From positions 1 to 57,458 of the forward strand of contig NZ_JACHTC010000020.1 of NCBI RefSeq assembly GCF_014145635.1: a stretch of 57,458 nt of DNA, read 5' to 3'. The notes below the pieces were generated by a model. That model was not told the origin of the DNA. It ran no database searches and saw only the letters and a list, made by a program, of their open reading frames with translations. This DNA is from Myroides sp. WP-1 (GTDB lineage: Bacteria; Bacteroidota; Bacteroidia; Flavobacteriales; Flavobacteriaceae). The translations under genes were made by a program, and so were the position numbers. Position 1 is the stretch's first letter. Every line of letters begins with the position of its first letter. Shown here piece after piece: positions 8,842 through 17,424 of this stretch.

Positions 8842-8882
8842 TAAAAAAACATTAGAAGTCAATTTATCGTTGACTTCTAATG
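8842..8882 (-). terminator. intrinsic terminator of the minus-strand gene at 8930
   Basis: A perfect 13-bp stem (8850-8862 with 8870-8882, 7-nt loop). On the minus strand it is followed by a run of seven T residues, so it ends the leftward transcript. It may also stop the convergent helicase transcript. Confidence 0.75.
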
Positions 8883-8929
8883 AATAGTACAATGAAATAA
8901 ATTCGTTTATAAGCTTTTCTATTTATGCG

Positions 8930-9505
8930 TTAGCTACGTTTATTCTTATTGATTTCATCTTGAAGCTGACGTCTAATTTTTTGTTCGCGCTCTAAGGCTG
9001 ACTTTTTGTATTCTTCGAGTTCACTTTCGGCATCTAGTTGCTTTTTACGGGCTTCTTTTGTTGTGGTGAAACTTCTTTTGTATTGCGTAAATAAAAGGCC
9101 TAAAATCAAGAGTAAAATAATAATAATAGACCAAACGATGACTTTAAACGTACTTTTGTGTGTACTGATACCAATAAAATCAAGATTATTTTCTTGCTCT
9201 AGGGCGTGTGTTAGGTCTTTTTGTACTCCTTGTAATTGATTGGATAAGGAGTCAATGGTCGTTTTTTGCTCAACAAGTATCTGGTTGTTTTTCCCGATCG
9301 TCGTTTGTAAACGCGCAATAGAATCTTTTACATTTTGTTGGATATGTAGTAATTTATTTTTCTCTACTACCTTGTAATTCTGCCAGTTATTGGACTGACT
9401 AAGGAGGGTGTTAAACTGACTTTCGATTGTGTTTGTCTCGCTTTGTGCATAGCTTGACAAGCTGTAGGTTAGTAAGGTGGCAGATAAAATAATTGCTTTT
9501 TTCAT
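8930..9505 (-). CDS. exported coiled-coil protein with one membrane segment
   Basis: A 191-aa protein with a clear signal peptide (MKKAIILSATLLTYSLSSYAQ). Residues ~25-110 are heptad-rich, as in a coiled coil. One membrane span follows at ~121-140 (VIVWSIIIILLLILGLLF), then a basic and acidic helical tail. The periplasmic part is therefore likely helical and the tail cytoplasmic. Similar flavobacterial proteins are sometimes labelled tRNA (guanine-N1)-methyltransferase, which nothing in this sequence supports. The role is unknown. It is divergent from the AraC gene at 9785. Confidence 0.65.
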   Translation of the reverse strand: MKKAIILSATLLTYSLSSYAQSETNTIESQFNTLLSQSNNWQNYKVVEKNKLLHIQQNVKDSIARLQTTIGKNNQILVEQKTTIDSLSNQLQGVQKDLTHALEQENNLDFIGISTHKSTFKVIVWSIIIILLLILGLLFTQYKRSFTTTKEARKKQLDAESELEEYKKSALEREQKIRRQLQDEINKNKRS

Positions 9506-9564
9506 TCATTTAATTTTTGAGTTTTTTCTATTTGCCTATATTAAGTGCGAATTATTTCGTTGTA

Positions 9565-9572
9565 CAAACGTA
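9565..9572 (-). promoter_or_regulatory. candidate -7 promoter element for the 8930-9505 gene
   Basis: On the minus strand this reads TACGTTTG, an exact match to the Bacteroidota -7 consensus TAnnTTTG, 60 bases before the start codon. The nearest upstream TTG is 26 bases away, longer than the usual 17-23, so the -33 element is weak. Confidence 0.4.
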
Positions 9573-9784
9573 AAGATATCTAGAAAAATAAGGGTAGACA
9601 AGTATTTAAGGAATAGAAAAAATAGAAGGGAAAAAATAGGTGGGTGTAGATAGGTAACAACGATCTAGTTGTGTTTACCTCGAACGGATCCTGAGGCTAA
9701 GGTTGTATTTGACATTTCAAAAAACACCTGTTTTTCATGGTTAATTCAATTCAATTGTTGAACTTTGAATAAATACCATTACGT

Positions 9785-10648
9785 ATGATAGACAATCAAA
9801 TTAATGCAGATGAGTTTGTTTCCAAGTTCATGGACATGGGTAGGAATCATTTGATCTATATTCGTACTCCCATTAAAATTTTTTCCCTCAAGGATATTGC
9901 ACCTTACCTCAAAATTCCAATTCCACCTATTTTCTTTGGGTATAATTTGTTGATTCACCTGACGAAAGGTTATTTTACCCAACGAATTGATTCGACGACA
10001 TTTACGGTAGAAGCGCCTGCGGTATTGCTGTGTAATTATGGTTATATTTCAGCCATTGAATCTGTAGACAAATCGGCAGAAGGTTATTGTGTATTGATTA
10101 AAGAACACGCGATGACTTCCATGTTCCGTGAAACACAGATTTTGAATATTTTTACCATCTCTCCTTTGCTCAATCTCAATGCACAAAACAGTGCGGCACT
10201 TAGTAGTCTGCTTGATTTATTGTATAGTGAAATTCACAGTGATAAGCCCTATAAAGAGCTGTATGAAAGCTTGTTTAAAACTATTGCATTGAAGGTGATT
10301 AAGCTGTCGGATTCAACGACATCCATCGAGCGTAAGCAAGAGATTGCCATTGCGTTCAAGCAACTCGTCCACTTGCACTTTAGCAAGCACAAAACTGTCG
10401 ATTTTTATGCCGATCAGCTCAAAGTGTCGATCAATTACTTGAATCGCTGTGTTTCTGCGGTGTATAAAAAATCATCCAAGCAACTTATTTTAGAAATTGC
10501 CATTATTCACAGCCAACTTTTACTGCTGGAAACCAATAAAAGTATTGCAACTATTGCTTATGAACTTGATTTTGTTGATCCGTCTTATTTTGCTCGACTT
10601 TTTAAAAAGCATGTAGGTATTACTCCTTCCGAATACAGGAAGATATAG
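9785..10648 (+). CDS. AraC-family transcriptional regulator
   Basis: A 287-aa protein. The N-terminal ~180 residues form a sensing domain without a recognised ligand motif. The C-terminal ~100 residues hold both helix-turn-helix units (VDFYADQLKVSINYLNRCV and SIATIAYELDFVDPSYFARL), followed by FKKHVGITPSEYRKI. It lies 212 bp upstream of an acyl-CoA dehydrogenase gene whose promoter contains two TTTGTTCC boxes, so it may control that gene. It shares family and layout, but little sequence, with the AraC protein at 435. Confidence 0.88.
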   Translation: MIDNQINADEFVSKFMDMGRNHLIYIRTPIKIFSLKDIAPYLKIPIPPIFFGYNLLIHLTKGYFTQRIDSTTFTVEAPAVLLCNYGYISAIESVDKSAEGYCVLIKEHAMTSMFRETQILNIFTISPLLNLNAQNSAALSSLLDLLYSEIHSDKPYKELYESLFKTIALKVIKLSDSTTSIERKQEIAIAFKQLVHLHFSKHKTVDFYADQLKVSINYLNRCVSAVYKKSSKQLILEIAIIHSQLLLLETNKSIATIAYELDFVDPSYFARLFKKHVGITPSEYRKI

Positions 10649-10705
10649 TTTTTATTGTTTGTTACTGATGCACGATTTGTCCTAGTTTTAATCTAAACTA
10701 TCATA

Positions 10706-10738
10706 TTTGTTCCGCAATCAGCTTCTTACATTTGTTCC
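10706..10738 (+). promoter_or_regulatory. promoter of the acyl-CoA dehydrogenase gene with direct-repeat operator
   Basis: TTG (10707-10709) and TACATTTG (10727-10734) are separated by 17 bases, an exact Bacteroidota -33/-7 pair. The octamer TTTGTTCC occurs twice, at 10706 and 10731, in the same orientation 25 bases apart, overlapping both promoter boxes. Paired direct repeats are the usual binding pattern of AraC proteins, so this may be the target of the regulator encoded just upstream. Confidence 0.6.
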
Positions 10739-10860
10739 ATGTAGTGTTTGATCTTTTTTATTCTTATAAATGGCTCGATCGTCAGTCAATTTTTTGACAC
10801 ATAAGGGGAGAAGCTGTCAAGCACAACTGTAGATTTTTTAATTGAAAAAAGGAGATAGTT

Positions 10861-12357
10861 ATGGATGCAGTAATAGAACACATCGATTTTAGTACGTATA
10901 TCGCAGAATTCAAGAAGCGATTGAAGTATTTGTTTCGCGAAAAATACAATTATAATGATATGGGGTTAACGCGTGATTTTCCGACTGAATTAATGGAGGA
11001 AATCATGGAGGAAAAGCCATTGGCAGTGGCTATTCCGACTATGCACGGTGGGCGAGGAGTACAAGTAAAGGAGTGCTTGCAAATACTTGCTGCCGCGTCG
11101 TATGAGTCGTTGCCTTTGTCGTTGATGTTTGGGATTAACATTGCCCTTTTTTTAGAGCCTCTCGCGAAGTACGGACAACCAGCTGTACAGCAACGCGTCT
11201 TTCACCAGTTTATGGAAAATAAGGCTATGGGGGGGTTGATGATTACGGAAAAAGCTCATGGTAGTGATGCCTTGAATATGAAAACGGCCTTCGAGCAAAA
11301 GGAGGGAATGTTTCACATTAAAGGTCAAAAACACTGGCAAGGTTTGAGTGGTGCAGCTGACTTTTGGTTAGTAACTGCTAGAGAAAGCAAAGCAAATGGT
11401 GAATTATCTCGAGATATTGACTTTTTTGTTTCTGAAAACAACAGAGAGGAACAACATATTCCCATGACCCATCGCTACAATAACCTTGGGTTGTATGCGA
11501 TTCCTTATGGTATTAACGAAATTGATATTGCCGTTCCTTCAGAACAAAGATTAATAACTGAAAGCACGGGAATTAAATTAATGCTTGATACGCTACACCG
11601 CAGTAGATTGCAATTTCCAGGAATGGGGTTGGGCTTTATTCAAAGGCTGTTAGACGAATCATTAGCGCATTGCCAGGAAAGACAAGTAGGGGGAGTTCCG
11701 TTGTTGAGTATTGATTCAGTGAAAAATCAAATTGCCAAGATTCAAGCGGCTTATACGCTGTGTTCGGGTATGTGTATTTTCAGTGTAGCGACAAGTGGCA
11801 TTGAGAATGATTTGGCTTCGATGAGTATTGAAGCGAATGTACTCAAAGCGGTTGTGACGGATTTAATGCAAGAATCTGCTCAAATTAGCTTGCAATTAGC
11901 AGGTGCGAATGGGTATCGCTTGGATCATATTGCAGGGCGATCTTTAGTGGATTGTAGACCCTTTCAAATTTTTGAGGGATCTAATGAGATGCTGTATACG
12001 CAAATTGCGGAAGGAATTGTAAAGCTAATGCGAAAAGCGAAGGAAACTAATCTGTATCGCTTTTTACAAGGGTATGAACGCACGAATGTAAGTGTGGATT
12101 TATTTCGAACGTATTTTGATTTTACGGTGGATAGTACAGTAAAACAACGCAATATGTTGCTCATTGGCAAGATGCTTTCTCGCGTTATTGGTTTTCAATT
12201 TGTGTTGCAAATGGACGACTTTAATCCGCAGTTAGTGGAGATTACTCGTCAACAGGTTGAAGCGGATTTAGCCGCTTTTTACGGACAATTTAAAACTCAA
12301 AATGATGTAGATCCTATCTTGGATTATCAGGTGAATTCAGATTGGACGCGTTTTTAA
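10861..12357 (+). CDS. acyl-CoA dehydrogenase family protein
   Basis: A 498-aa flavoprotein. ITEKAHGSD matches the FAD/substrate motif of the family, and FEGSNEMLYTQI carries the Glu at the position of the medium-chain acyl-CoA dehydrogenase catalytic base. The ~110 residues after this (from ~390) extend beyond the 380-residue core and have no clear motif. The enzyme should oxidise an acyl-CoA or acyl-ACP with FAD in the cytoplasm, but the chain type cannot be told. It has its own promoter next to an AraC gene and a strong terminator behind it. Confidence 0.85.
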   Translation: MDAVIEHIDFSTYIAEFKKRLKYLFREKYNYNDMGLTRDFPTELMEEIMEEKPLAVAIPTMHGGRGVQVKECLQILAAASYESLPLSLMFGINIALFLEPLAKYGQPAVQQRVFHQFMENKAMGGLMITEKAHGSDALNMKTAFEQKEGMFHIKGQKHWQGLSGAADFWLVTARESKANGELSRDIDFFVSENNREEQHIPMTHRYNNLGLYAIPYGINEIDIAVPSEQRLITESTGIKLMLDTLHRSRLQFPGMGLGFIQRLLDESLAHCQERQVGGVPLLSIDSVKNQIAKIQAAYTLCSGMCIFSVATSGIENDLASMSIEANVLKAVVTDLMQESAQISLQLAGANGYRLDHIAGRSLVDCRPFQIFEGSNEMLYTQIAEGIVKLMRKAKETNLYRFLQGYERTNVSVDLFRTYFDFTVDSTVKQRNMLLIGKMLSRVIGFQFVLQMDDFNPQLVEITRQQVEADLAAFYGQFKTQNDVDPILDYQVNSDWTRF

Positions 12358-12387
12358 ATTAAGGCGTTTACGCTGTTACATTATAAC

Positions 12388-12425
12388 AAAGAGTCAAGTA
12401 GCTTGCTACTTGACTCTTTTTGTGG
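12388..12425 (+). terminator. intrinsic terminator after the acyl-CoA dehydrogenase gene
   Basis: A perfect 15-bp stem (12388-12402 with 12405-12419) with a tiny loop, ending in a T tract. Confidence 0.92.
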
Positions 12426-12589
12426 TTGTATAACTAGCTGTTGAACAGGTAAAAAAAATTACCTTTTACTGCGTAAATAACTTTATTTTTTCAACTTCAT
12501 GTGCTTAAACAGTCATGTGCATTTTTATAAAAATTAGCGCTATTTTATCCGTATCTTTAAAACGCGATTAAATAAATAAACAAAAACAT

Positions 12590-13126
12590 ATGAAAATTGG
12601 GGCAGATGCTTTAGGAGTAAGCAAAAAAGACGCAATCAAGATTGTAAGTTTAGTTATTGTAACTTATTGCCTTTTGGGAGTACTACTGGATTGGGTATTC
12701 GATCGTGACTTAGTTGCATGGTATTACTATTTGGTGAAAGGCGTGTTTTTTGGTGTATTTTTCTCCTTAGTGTTTTACTTCTTTATCAAGAAGATGACCA
12801 AAGGAATTCTACTCAAATTAGATTTACCTTTAGGTGAAGGGGAAGTCTTAGAGGCTTATGGCGTAGCTAACTTATTTTTAAAAGGACAGGCCATTGGTGG
12901 AAAACTAGGGATAACACAAGACTATTTACTCTTTCATTCACACAAGTTTAATTTTACAAAAAAAACGGTACGCATTGCCTTTGCTGATGTGCAAACCATT
13001 CAACCTTGTAGAACACTAGGAGTAATCGATAACGGGTTGAAGGTAAAATTAGCGGATCAAGAATGTCGTTTTGTGGTTAATGATCGAGCAAAATGGATGG
13101 AATTGTTGCAGGTGAAACTAAAGTAA
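12590..13126 (+). CDS. membrane protein with GRAM/PH-like domain
   Basis: A 178-aa protein. Two membrane spans lie at ~18-38 (IVSLVIVTYCLLGVLLDWVF) and ~48-68 (LVKGVFFGVFFSLVFYFFI). The rest (~80-178) is a beta-rich cytoplasmic domain. Its pattern, LKGQAIGGKLGITQDYLLF followed by FADVQTIQPCRTLGV and an Arg/Lys-rich end, is that of a GRAM or bacterial PH domain. Such domains bind lipids or act as adaptors. The specific role is unknown. It stands alone. Confidence 0.65.
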   Translation: MKIGADALGVSKKDAIKIVSLVIVTYCLLGVLLDWVFDRDLVAWYYYLVKGVFFGVFFSLVFYFFIKKMTKGILLKLDLPLGEGEVLEAYGVANLFLKGQAIGGKLGITQDYLLFHSHKFNFTKKTVRIAFADVQTIQPCRTLGVIDNGLKVKLADQECRFVVNDRAKWMELLQVKLK

Positions 13127-13288
13127 GCTATCTTTTTTCTCCAATTATATGTGTGTCGTTAGGATATCCATGCAGCACATGTATAGTAGGACATGGATAT
13201 ATTCAGTTGTCTTCACATGAGAAAAGACCATATTTCGTATTCGGATAACTGTTGTTTACATTTATTTCGTGCTGCATATTCTTTTATT

Positions 13289-13948
13289 CTAGGGTTTACT
13301 AGTTTGCCCATTTACAGTGATAATTTTTTCTACTACATCCCTAAATGTATGTAGGGATCCAGTGTTGAGTTTAGGTGAAGAAAAAAAGTAATTCAAAGAT
13401 AATGGACTTTTATTCTCTATTGGATGGTAGTCTAATACTTCAAATACTTTATTTCCTCTAGCTAATATTCCTATTTGTTCAATCATTTCAGAAAAATGAT
13501 CATGGAGATAGGGAGCAATAAGCGTAGAAGGTTTTATATCGTCCACCTTAACACCTCTTCGTGCTAAATATTTCTTTAAGGTTATAAATACAGAAGCACG
13601 TAAACAAGGGGCACCCAATAATTGAATGGGGGTAACAGTTGTAAATGAGCAATGATTAGCGATCAATTCGCATACCTCTCGCAAGGTTCTTTTTCGAGCA
13701 GGTGTTAGAACCGGTTCCCACTGTTTTTCTGATAAGGTGAGGTTAAATTCGTCATTCAAAAAACGAGAAAGAGGTCTCCATCGCATCAGGTCTCTAGCAC
13801 ATCTCCAATCACTGACTGTTGTATTAAAGTTTAGTATAATAGTTTCATCAGCTTCAAAGTCTAAAGGACTACAAATACGATGTTCCTCTATAAAAATGTT
13901 GAGGATATCGATCGCATTCAATTGTAGAGGTAGGATGTTCATGACCAC
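13289..13948 (-). CDS. hypothetical protein
   Basis: A 219-aa soluble protein of no family I recognise, without signal peptide or membrane span. An Arg/Trp-rich patch (VSDWRCARDLMRWRPLSRFL) precedes a helical region with TPARKRTLREVCELIANHC. Codon use looks normal for the region, which supports a real gene. The ATG two codons in is an equally good start. It has no operon partner. Confidence 0.5.
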   Translation of the reverse strand: MVMNILPLQLNAIDILNIFIEEHRICSPLDFEADETIILNFNTTVSDWRCARDLMRWRPLSRFLNDEFNLTLSEKQWEPVLTPARKRTLREVCELIANHCSFTTVTPIQLLGAPCLRASVFITLKKYLARRGVKVDDIKPSTLIAPYLHDHFSEMIEQIGILARGNKVFEVLDYHPIENKSPLSLNYFFSSPKLNTGSLHTFRDVVEKIITVNGQTSKP

Positions 13949-14334
13949 AATAAAGATTATAGGCTAAGATAATCAATAGTTGTATCAGTAAAAATAGAAG
14001 TTGAGCATTATTTTGCCTCAGATGAAGAGCACACACTTTATAAAACTAAGGAATAATCGAAACAAAAAAATCATAGTAGTTTGGGAAACAAGAGTGTAAA
14101 TAAACAGAAGCTAAGAGGACTAGAAAATGCATCTTAACTTTATTATTTATGGGATTAATCCTCAAACAGAAATTCTAGAATAAGGGTTGAAGTTTATTTT
14201 GCTTACTGATAGAATAACTTTTTTTTTTGTGTTTACTTGTGATGGTACTAATTCTTTCAAGCGTATTTGTAACAAAAAAAGTTTTGTTCGACTAATTAGC
14301 ATAAGAAATGATAACGAAATAAAGGATCAGAAAT
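13949..14334. other. ~390-bp intergenic region
   Basis: AT-rich DNA between divergent genes. No hairpin, repeat or consensus promoter pair is evident. The region also fails to supply an ATG for the DoxX-like gene, since the nearest ATG at 14309 meets a stop after four codons. Confidence 0.4.
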
Positions 14335-14862
14335 TTGATTGTATATAGTAAAGTAAGGCAAAGTAAAATTGCAGAGGTAATTATTATTGGTATTCGCTTT
14401 TTAGTTGGATTTGCTTTTATCCCCTCAGGATTAACTAAGTTACTGAATCGCCGTTTTACTCCTCTAAGTGCGGATGATCCAATAAGCTATTTTTTTGATG
14501 CACTATATCAAGCCACTTTATATTGGAATTTTCTTGGGTTTTGCCAAGTCTTTACTGCTTTTTTACTGTTTACTCAAAGATTTGCTACCTTAGGAGCTGT
14601 ACTTTTTTGTGGAATTATTTGTAATATTTTCGTTATCACAGTAAGTATGAATTTTAAGCTTACCTGGGTTATCACTTTGCTGATGTTGTGCGCAGGAATT
14701 CTATTATTAGCTTGGGATTGGCATAAAGTTAAAATACTTGTAGGCATTTATCCTAGCAAGTATGAAATAGAGAATTATAAATCTCCTTCTTTACTTTGGC
14801 AAATAATCGGTTTGCTATTGTTTATTGTTTTTACAATTCTTATGCGCTCATTTACAGCCTAG
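14335..14862 (+). CDS. DoxX-like membrane protein
   Basis: A 175-aa protein with four membrane spans. The first contains the DoxX-type opening (GIRFLVGFAFIPSGLTKLLNRRF), and others lie at ~72-82, ~90-108 and ~113-127, plus a final C-terminal span. DoxX proteins are small inner-membrane proteins linked to redox or thiol stress, but a reaction cannot be assigned. The start is probably TTG at 14335, because no in-frame ATG lies before the first span. Confidence 0.7.
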   Translation: MIVYSKVRQSKIAEVIIIGIRFLVGFAFIPSGLTKLLNRRFTPLSADDPISYFFDALYQATLYWNFLGFCQVFTAFLLFTQRFATLGAVLFCGIICNIFVITVSMNFKLTWVITLLMLCAGILLLAWDWHKVKILVGIYPSKYEIENYKSPSLLWQIIGLLLFIVFTILMRSFTA

Positions 14863-14965
14863 TTTGCGTTGGTATAAGATGAAAATCAGAGAGTGCATTG
14901 CAATAACAAGAAGCTCATTCATAGATCAAGATTGATCTTAGATTAGTGCTTGTATTTAGAAAGTA

Positions 14966-15319
14966 TTAATGGAACTCAATTACAAAGATAAAGGCGTCAT
15001 AAAAAGAGACACCTTCATCTGCAAAAGAGTACTAACCCTCAGAAGTTAGTATTAAATGATCTAAAAGAGCAATATCAAGTATTTGGATTGCTTGTTTAAT
15101 CTTTTGAGTGATGTGTTTATCTTATTATTATGAAAGCATAAGTACTTTAAATTGCTCTAATAGTTCAATCTTATTTTTATCCCAAGCTTTTGAATCTATT
15201 TCAAAAGCTGAATGAGAAGAGTCTATTCTCGGTCTTTCAGATGCTTTAACTTTAGATTTGTAGATTAGTTCTATCTCAGATGCTATTAACCAATTGTTGT
15301 TTAAAACTGTAGATTCCAT
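14966..15319 (-). pseudogene. radC-like JAB-domain gene remnant (internal deletion plus stops)
   Basis: Residues 1-63 match the N-terminus of the RadC-like proteins of Bacteroidota mobile elements (IYKSKVKASERPRIDSS, WDKNKIELLEQFKVLML). Three stop codons follow. In the same frame the DNA then encodes the family's C-terminal end: TQKIKQAIQILDIALLDHLI, LTSEG, a stop, YSFADEG, ending at 14966. The whole metal-binding core (the HxHPSG region) is missing, so an internal deletion and point mutations have killed the gene. RadC-like genes usually ride on integrative elements, so this may be the trace of one. Confidence 0.8.
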
Positions 15320-15355
15320 AATATTATATTTTTAAATTAATTATGGAGCAGCTAC

Positions 15356-15456
15356 AGGTAATGCTTAAACAAGCTCAAAAAGCAACGCAATAAAGCGTAG
15401 ACAAGGTCAAGCATTTATGGGGGAATTTTTTGAAAGCGAACCGCGGAGCATTACCT
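15356..15456. repeat. 10-bp inverted repeat, arms 81 bp apart
   Basis: AGGTAATGCT (15356-15365) is the exact reverse complement of AGCATTACCT (15447-15456). It lies between the dead radC-like gene and the frameshifted small gene, with no T tract. It could be an element end or simply chance. Confidence 0.35.
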
Positions 15457-15519
15457 TGCTTAGTGAGAGAATTGATGAAAAATAAAACAATTACTAGCTT
15501 AAAGAACTAAAATATAAGA

Positions 15520-15691
15520 CTACTTCTTCTTATTAATCAAATGAGCCAATTCTGGATCATTTTCAATGCGTTTTAGCTCTGATTCCAATTGCTCAGCATC
15601 AAGTTTAACTTGTCTGTCATTTGCTTGAATCGTTTCATCTAATAAATGCTAAGATTTTGGCAAGTGCTTTTAAATCGTCTTCTGATTGCAT
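15520..15691 (-). pseudogene. frameshifted small helical gene
   Basis: Reading from the ATG at 15691 gives MQSEDDLKALAKILA. One base out of phase the frame continues HLLDETIQANDRQVKL and so on to a C-terminal DPELAHLINKKK and stop at 15520. The total of 172 bases is not a multiple of three, which fits a single-base indel near the join. The product would have been a charged helical protein of about 57 residues. The family is unknown. Confidence 0.45.
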
Positions 15692-15856
15692 AATAACTAT
15701 AATTAAGAGTAACTATTTTAAAGTAGTAGTGTACCAATCTAAAAGTTTGAAATTGGAGTTATAAGGTAGTATTTGGCTTTAATAAATAGTAAGACAGTAT
15801 GATTAAAACTTCTCAATTGTATTATAATTCCTATTTTTAAAACCAATATAATTATT

Positions 15857-16258
15857 ATGAACCATTTAAAAGTGAAAGACTATCTGAAAAGCAAGGGTTT
15901 TGAAGATCGTTTTATTGAATTTAAGGAGAGTACAGCTACTGTAGATGAAGCTGCAATTGCGATTGGTTGTGATAGTGACCAAATAGCAAAGAGTATAACG
16001 CTTTATGCCCCAGAAGAGGGAGCTGCTATTCTTGTCGTCGCTTCAGGAAATAGTAAAATAGATAATAAAACTTTTAAAGATACTTTTGGTATCAAAGCAA
16101 AGATGCTTAAATATGAAGATGTAGAAGAGTTAGTAGGCCATCGAGTAGGGGGAGTCTGTCCTTTTAAGGTGAAAGAATCGACAAAAATCTATTTTGATAT
16201 AAATCAAGATAAGAAACGATGCAAACTACCACTAAAAACAAAGGAGGAAGAAAGATAA
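15857..16258 (+). CDS. YbaK/ProX-like aminoacyl-tRNA deacylase, unusual C-terminus
   Basis: A 133-aa protein with the YbaK fold signature: the family Lys in IAKSITLY, VVASGNSKID, and GHRVGGVCPFKV close to the GYxVGGISPFG motif. Members hydrolyse mis-charged Cys- or Ala-tRNA. The family is usually about 155-160 residues and ends with a CG-S--SAI segment. Here the last ~20 residues are a lysine-rich, hydrophilic tail, so the end looks truncated or replaced. The catalytic core is intact, so activity is possible. Confidence 0.75.
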   Translation: MNHLKVKDYLKSKGFEDRFIEFKESTATVDEAAIAIGCDSDQIAKSITLYAPEEGAAILVVASGNSKIDNKTFKDTFGIKAKMLKYEDVEELVGHRVGGVCPFKVKESTKIYFDINQDKKRCKLPLKTKEEER

Positions 16259-16284
16259 AATCCAATCCTAAAAAATATAGACAT

Positions 16285-16311
16285 GTTTTCAGACTCACTG
16301 AATCTGAAAAC
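16285..16311 (+). repeat. 9-bp inverted repeat
   Basis: GTTTTCAGA (16285-16293) and TCTGAAAAC (16303-16311) form a perfect stem 27 bp after the deacylase gene. There is no T tract, so it may only help stall or stabilise the transcript ahead of the next hairpin. Confidence 0.5.
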
Positions 16312-16319
16312 TAACGATT

Positions 16320-16372
16320 GCTTGCTTTGTTCGCATCCTCAGGAATGACAAACAAAGCAAGCTTTCTTGTTT
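16320..16372 (+). terminator. probable terminator after the deacylase gene
   Basis: GCTTGCTTTGTT (16320-16331) pairs perfectly with AACAAAGCAAGC (16351-16362) and a T-rich run follows. The 19-nt loop is large for a terminator. Confidence 0.6.
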
Positions 16373-16512
16373 CTATGCTTTTAGATGGACGGATATTAAA
16401 GTTTATTTAAGTGCAAGTTGAACTAACTTAAGATTCTTATTATCCGATTAGTTAGGGGGATACTCTAGTTATATGCTATGGTAAACACTTCAAATCAAGG
16501 CTAATTGTTGAC

Positions 16513-17424
16513 TTAAAGCTCCGTCCAGTTTAATTCCGTTCTATATTTCTTGGTGAGGGCAGGATCCGCTGATTCAATGCGTTGTATGTTGTATTCTTCT
16601 TTTAAGTAGGGAGGAATATCCTCAACAGATATGAGTCCGAAGATTTGATTTTTATCCGCAAGAAATTTGATCGAATCTATATTTCTAAACTTTACAATGG
16701 GAAGATCTCTTTTGAGATAAGAAGCTTTATAGAAAGGATAAATCATATCGAAAAAGGTTGTGAAGTTTTGTTGAAAGTTATGCACCTCAACAATTTCATA
16801 CGGTTTTTGGATTAATGCAAATGAATTTCCAGTAGGCATGGAACCAATTGACTCTGAAATGCTAATTAACGTTGTAGCATTCTCTAAAACGTTTTGCTTA
16901 AATAAGATTAGTATAGAATCACGTTTTTTTTCCTCTAATTGTAAAGAATTGTAAATATCCATTAGCGTTTTTGTCATAACTTGATCCTTTTGTTTTAGGG
17001 AGTTTAACGTCTGTATATCCACTAACTTATCTAAATTATTGGACAACCATTTAGGGTGATTTTCGATATACATCTTTTTAAACCAAGGGGCTAATTCACC
17101 AGCGATGATTGCTTGGTAATAGTTTTCCTGACCAGAGAGATAGGAAACATTATATCCATAGTGGAGTACTAATAACTCCAAAGAAGATTTAAAGAAATCG
17201 AGATCCTGGTATTGAAACATTGCTTCTAAGTTTCGATTGAGCACCTCAGGATTGTATTTATTATCCATATGTTTTAATGCTTCAATGTTTCTTTTAAGTA
17301 CTGTATAATCGGATTCGTCTTGAATATATGCATTGTAAATAGTAGAGATTAGGGTATCTCGAGGTGTTTGAGCACTAGTATAGGCAGCAATAAATAGGGC
17401 AATTAAGGTGAGGCTTATTTTCAT
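16513..17424 (-). CDS. exported protein of unknown function
   Basis: A 303-aa protein with a signal peptide (MKISLTLIALFIAAYTSAQ), so periplasmic or secreted. The mature part is mostly helical in pattern, with a C-terminal beta-rich region that ends in TELNWTEL. It has no lipobox, no T9SS sorting domain and no motif I can name. It stands alone ahead of the defence island. Confidence 0.6.
   Translation of the reverse strand: MKISLTLIALFIAAYTSAQTPRDTLISTIYNAYIQDESDYTVLKRNIEALKHMDNKYNPEVLNRNLEAMFQYQDLDFFKSSLELLVLHYGYNVSYLSGQENYYQAIIAGELAPWFKKMYIENHPKWLSNNLDKLVDIQTLNSLKQKDQVMTKTLMDIYNSLQLEEKKRDSILILFKQNVLENATTLISISESIGSMPTGNSFALIQKPYEIVEVHNFQQNFTTFFDMIYPFYKASYLKRDLPIVKFRNIDSIKFLADKNQIFGLISVEDIPPYLKEEYNIQRIESADPALTKKYRTELNWTEL

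Noticed and set aside
8930..9505. tRNA (guanine-N1)-methyltransferase, a label often given to similar proteins
   Set aside because: The protein has a signal peptide, coiled coil and membrane span, and no methyltransferase motif.
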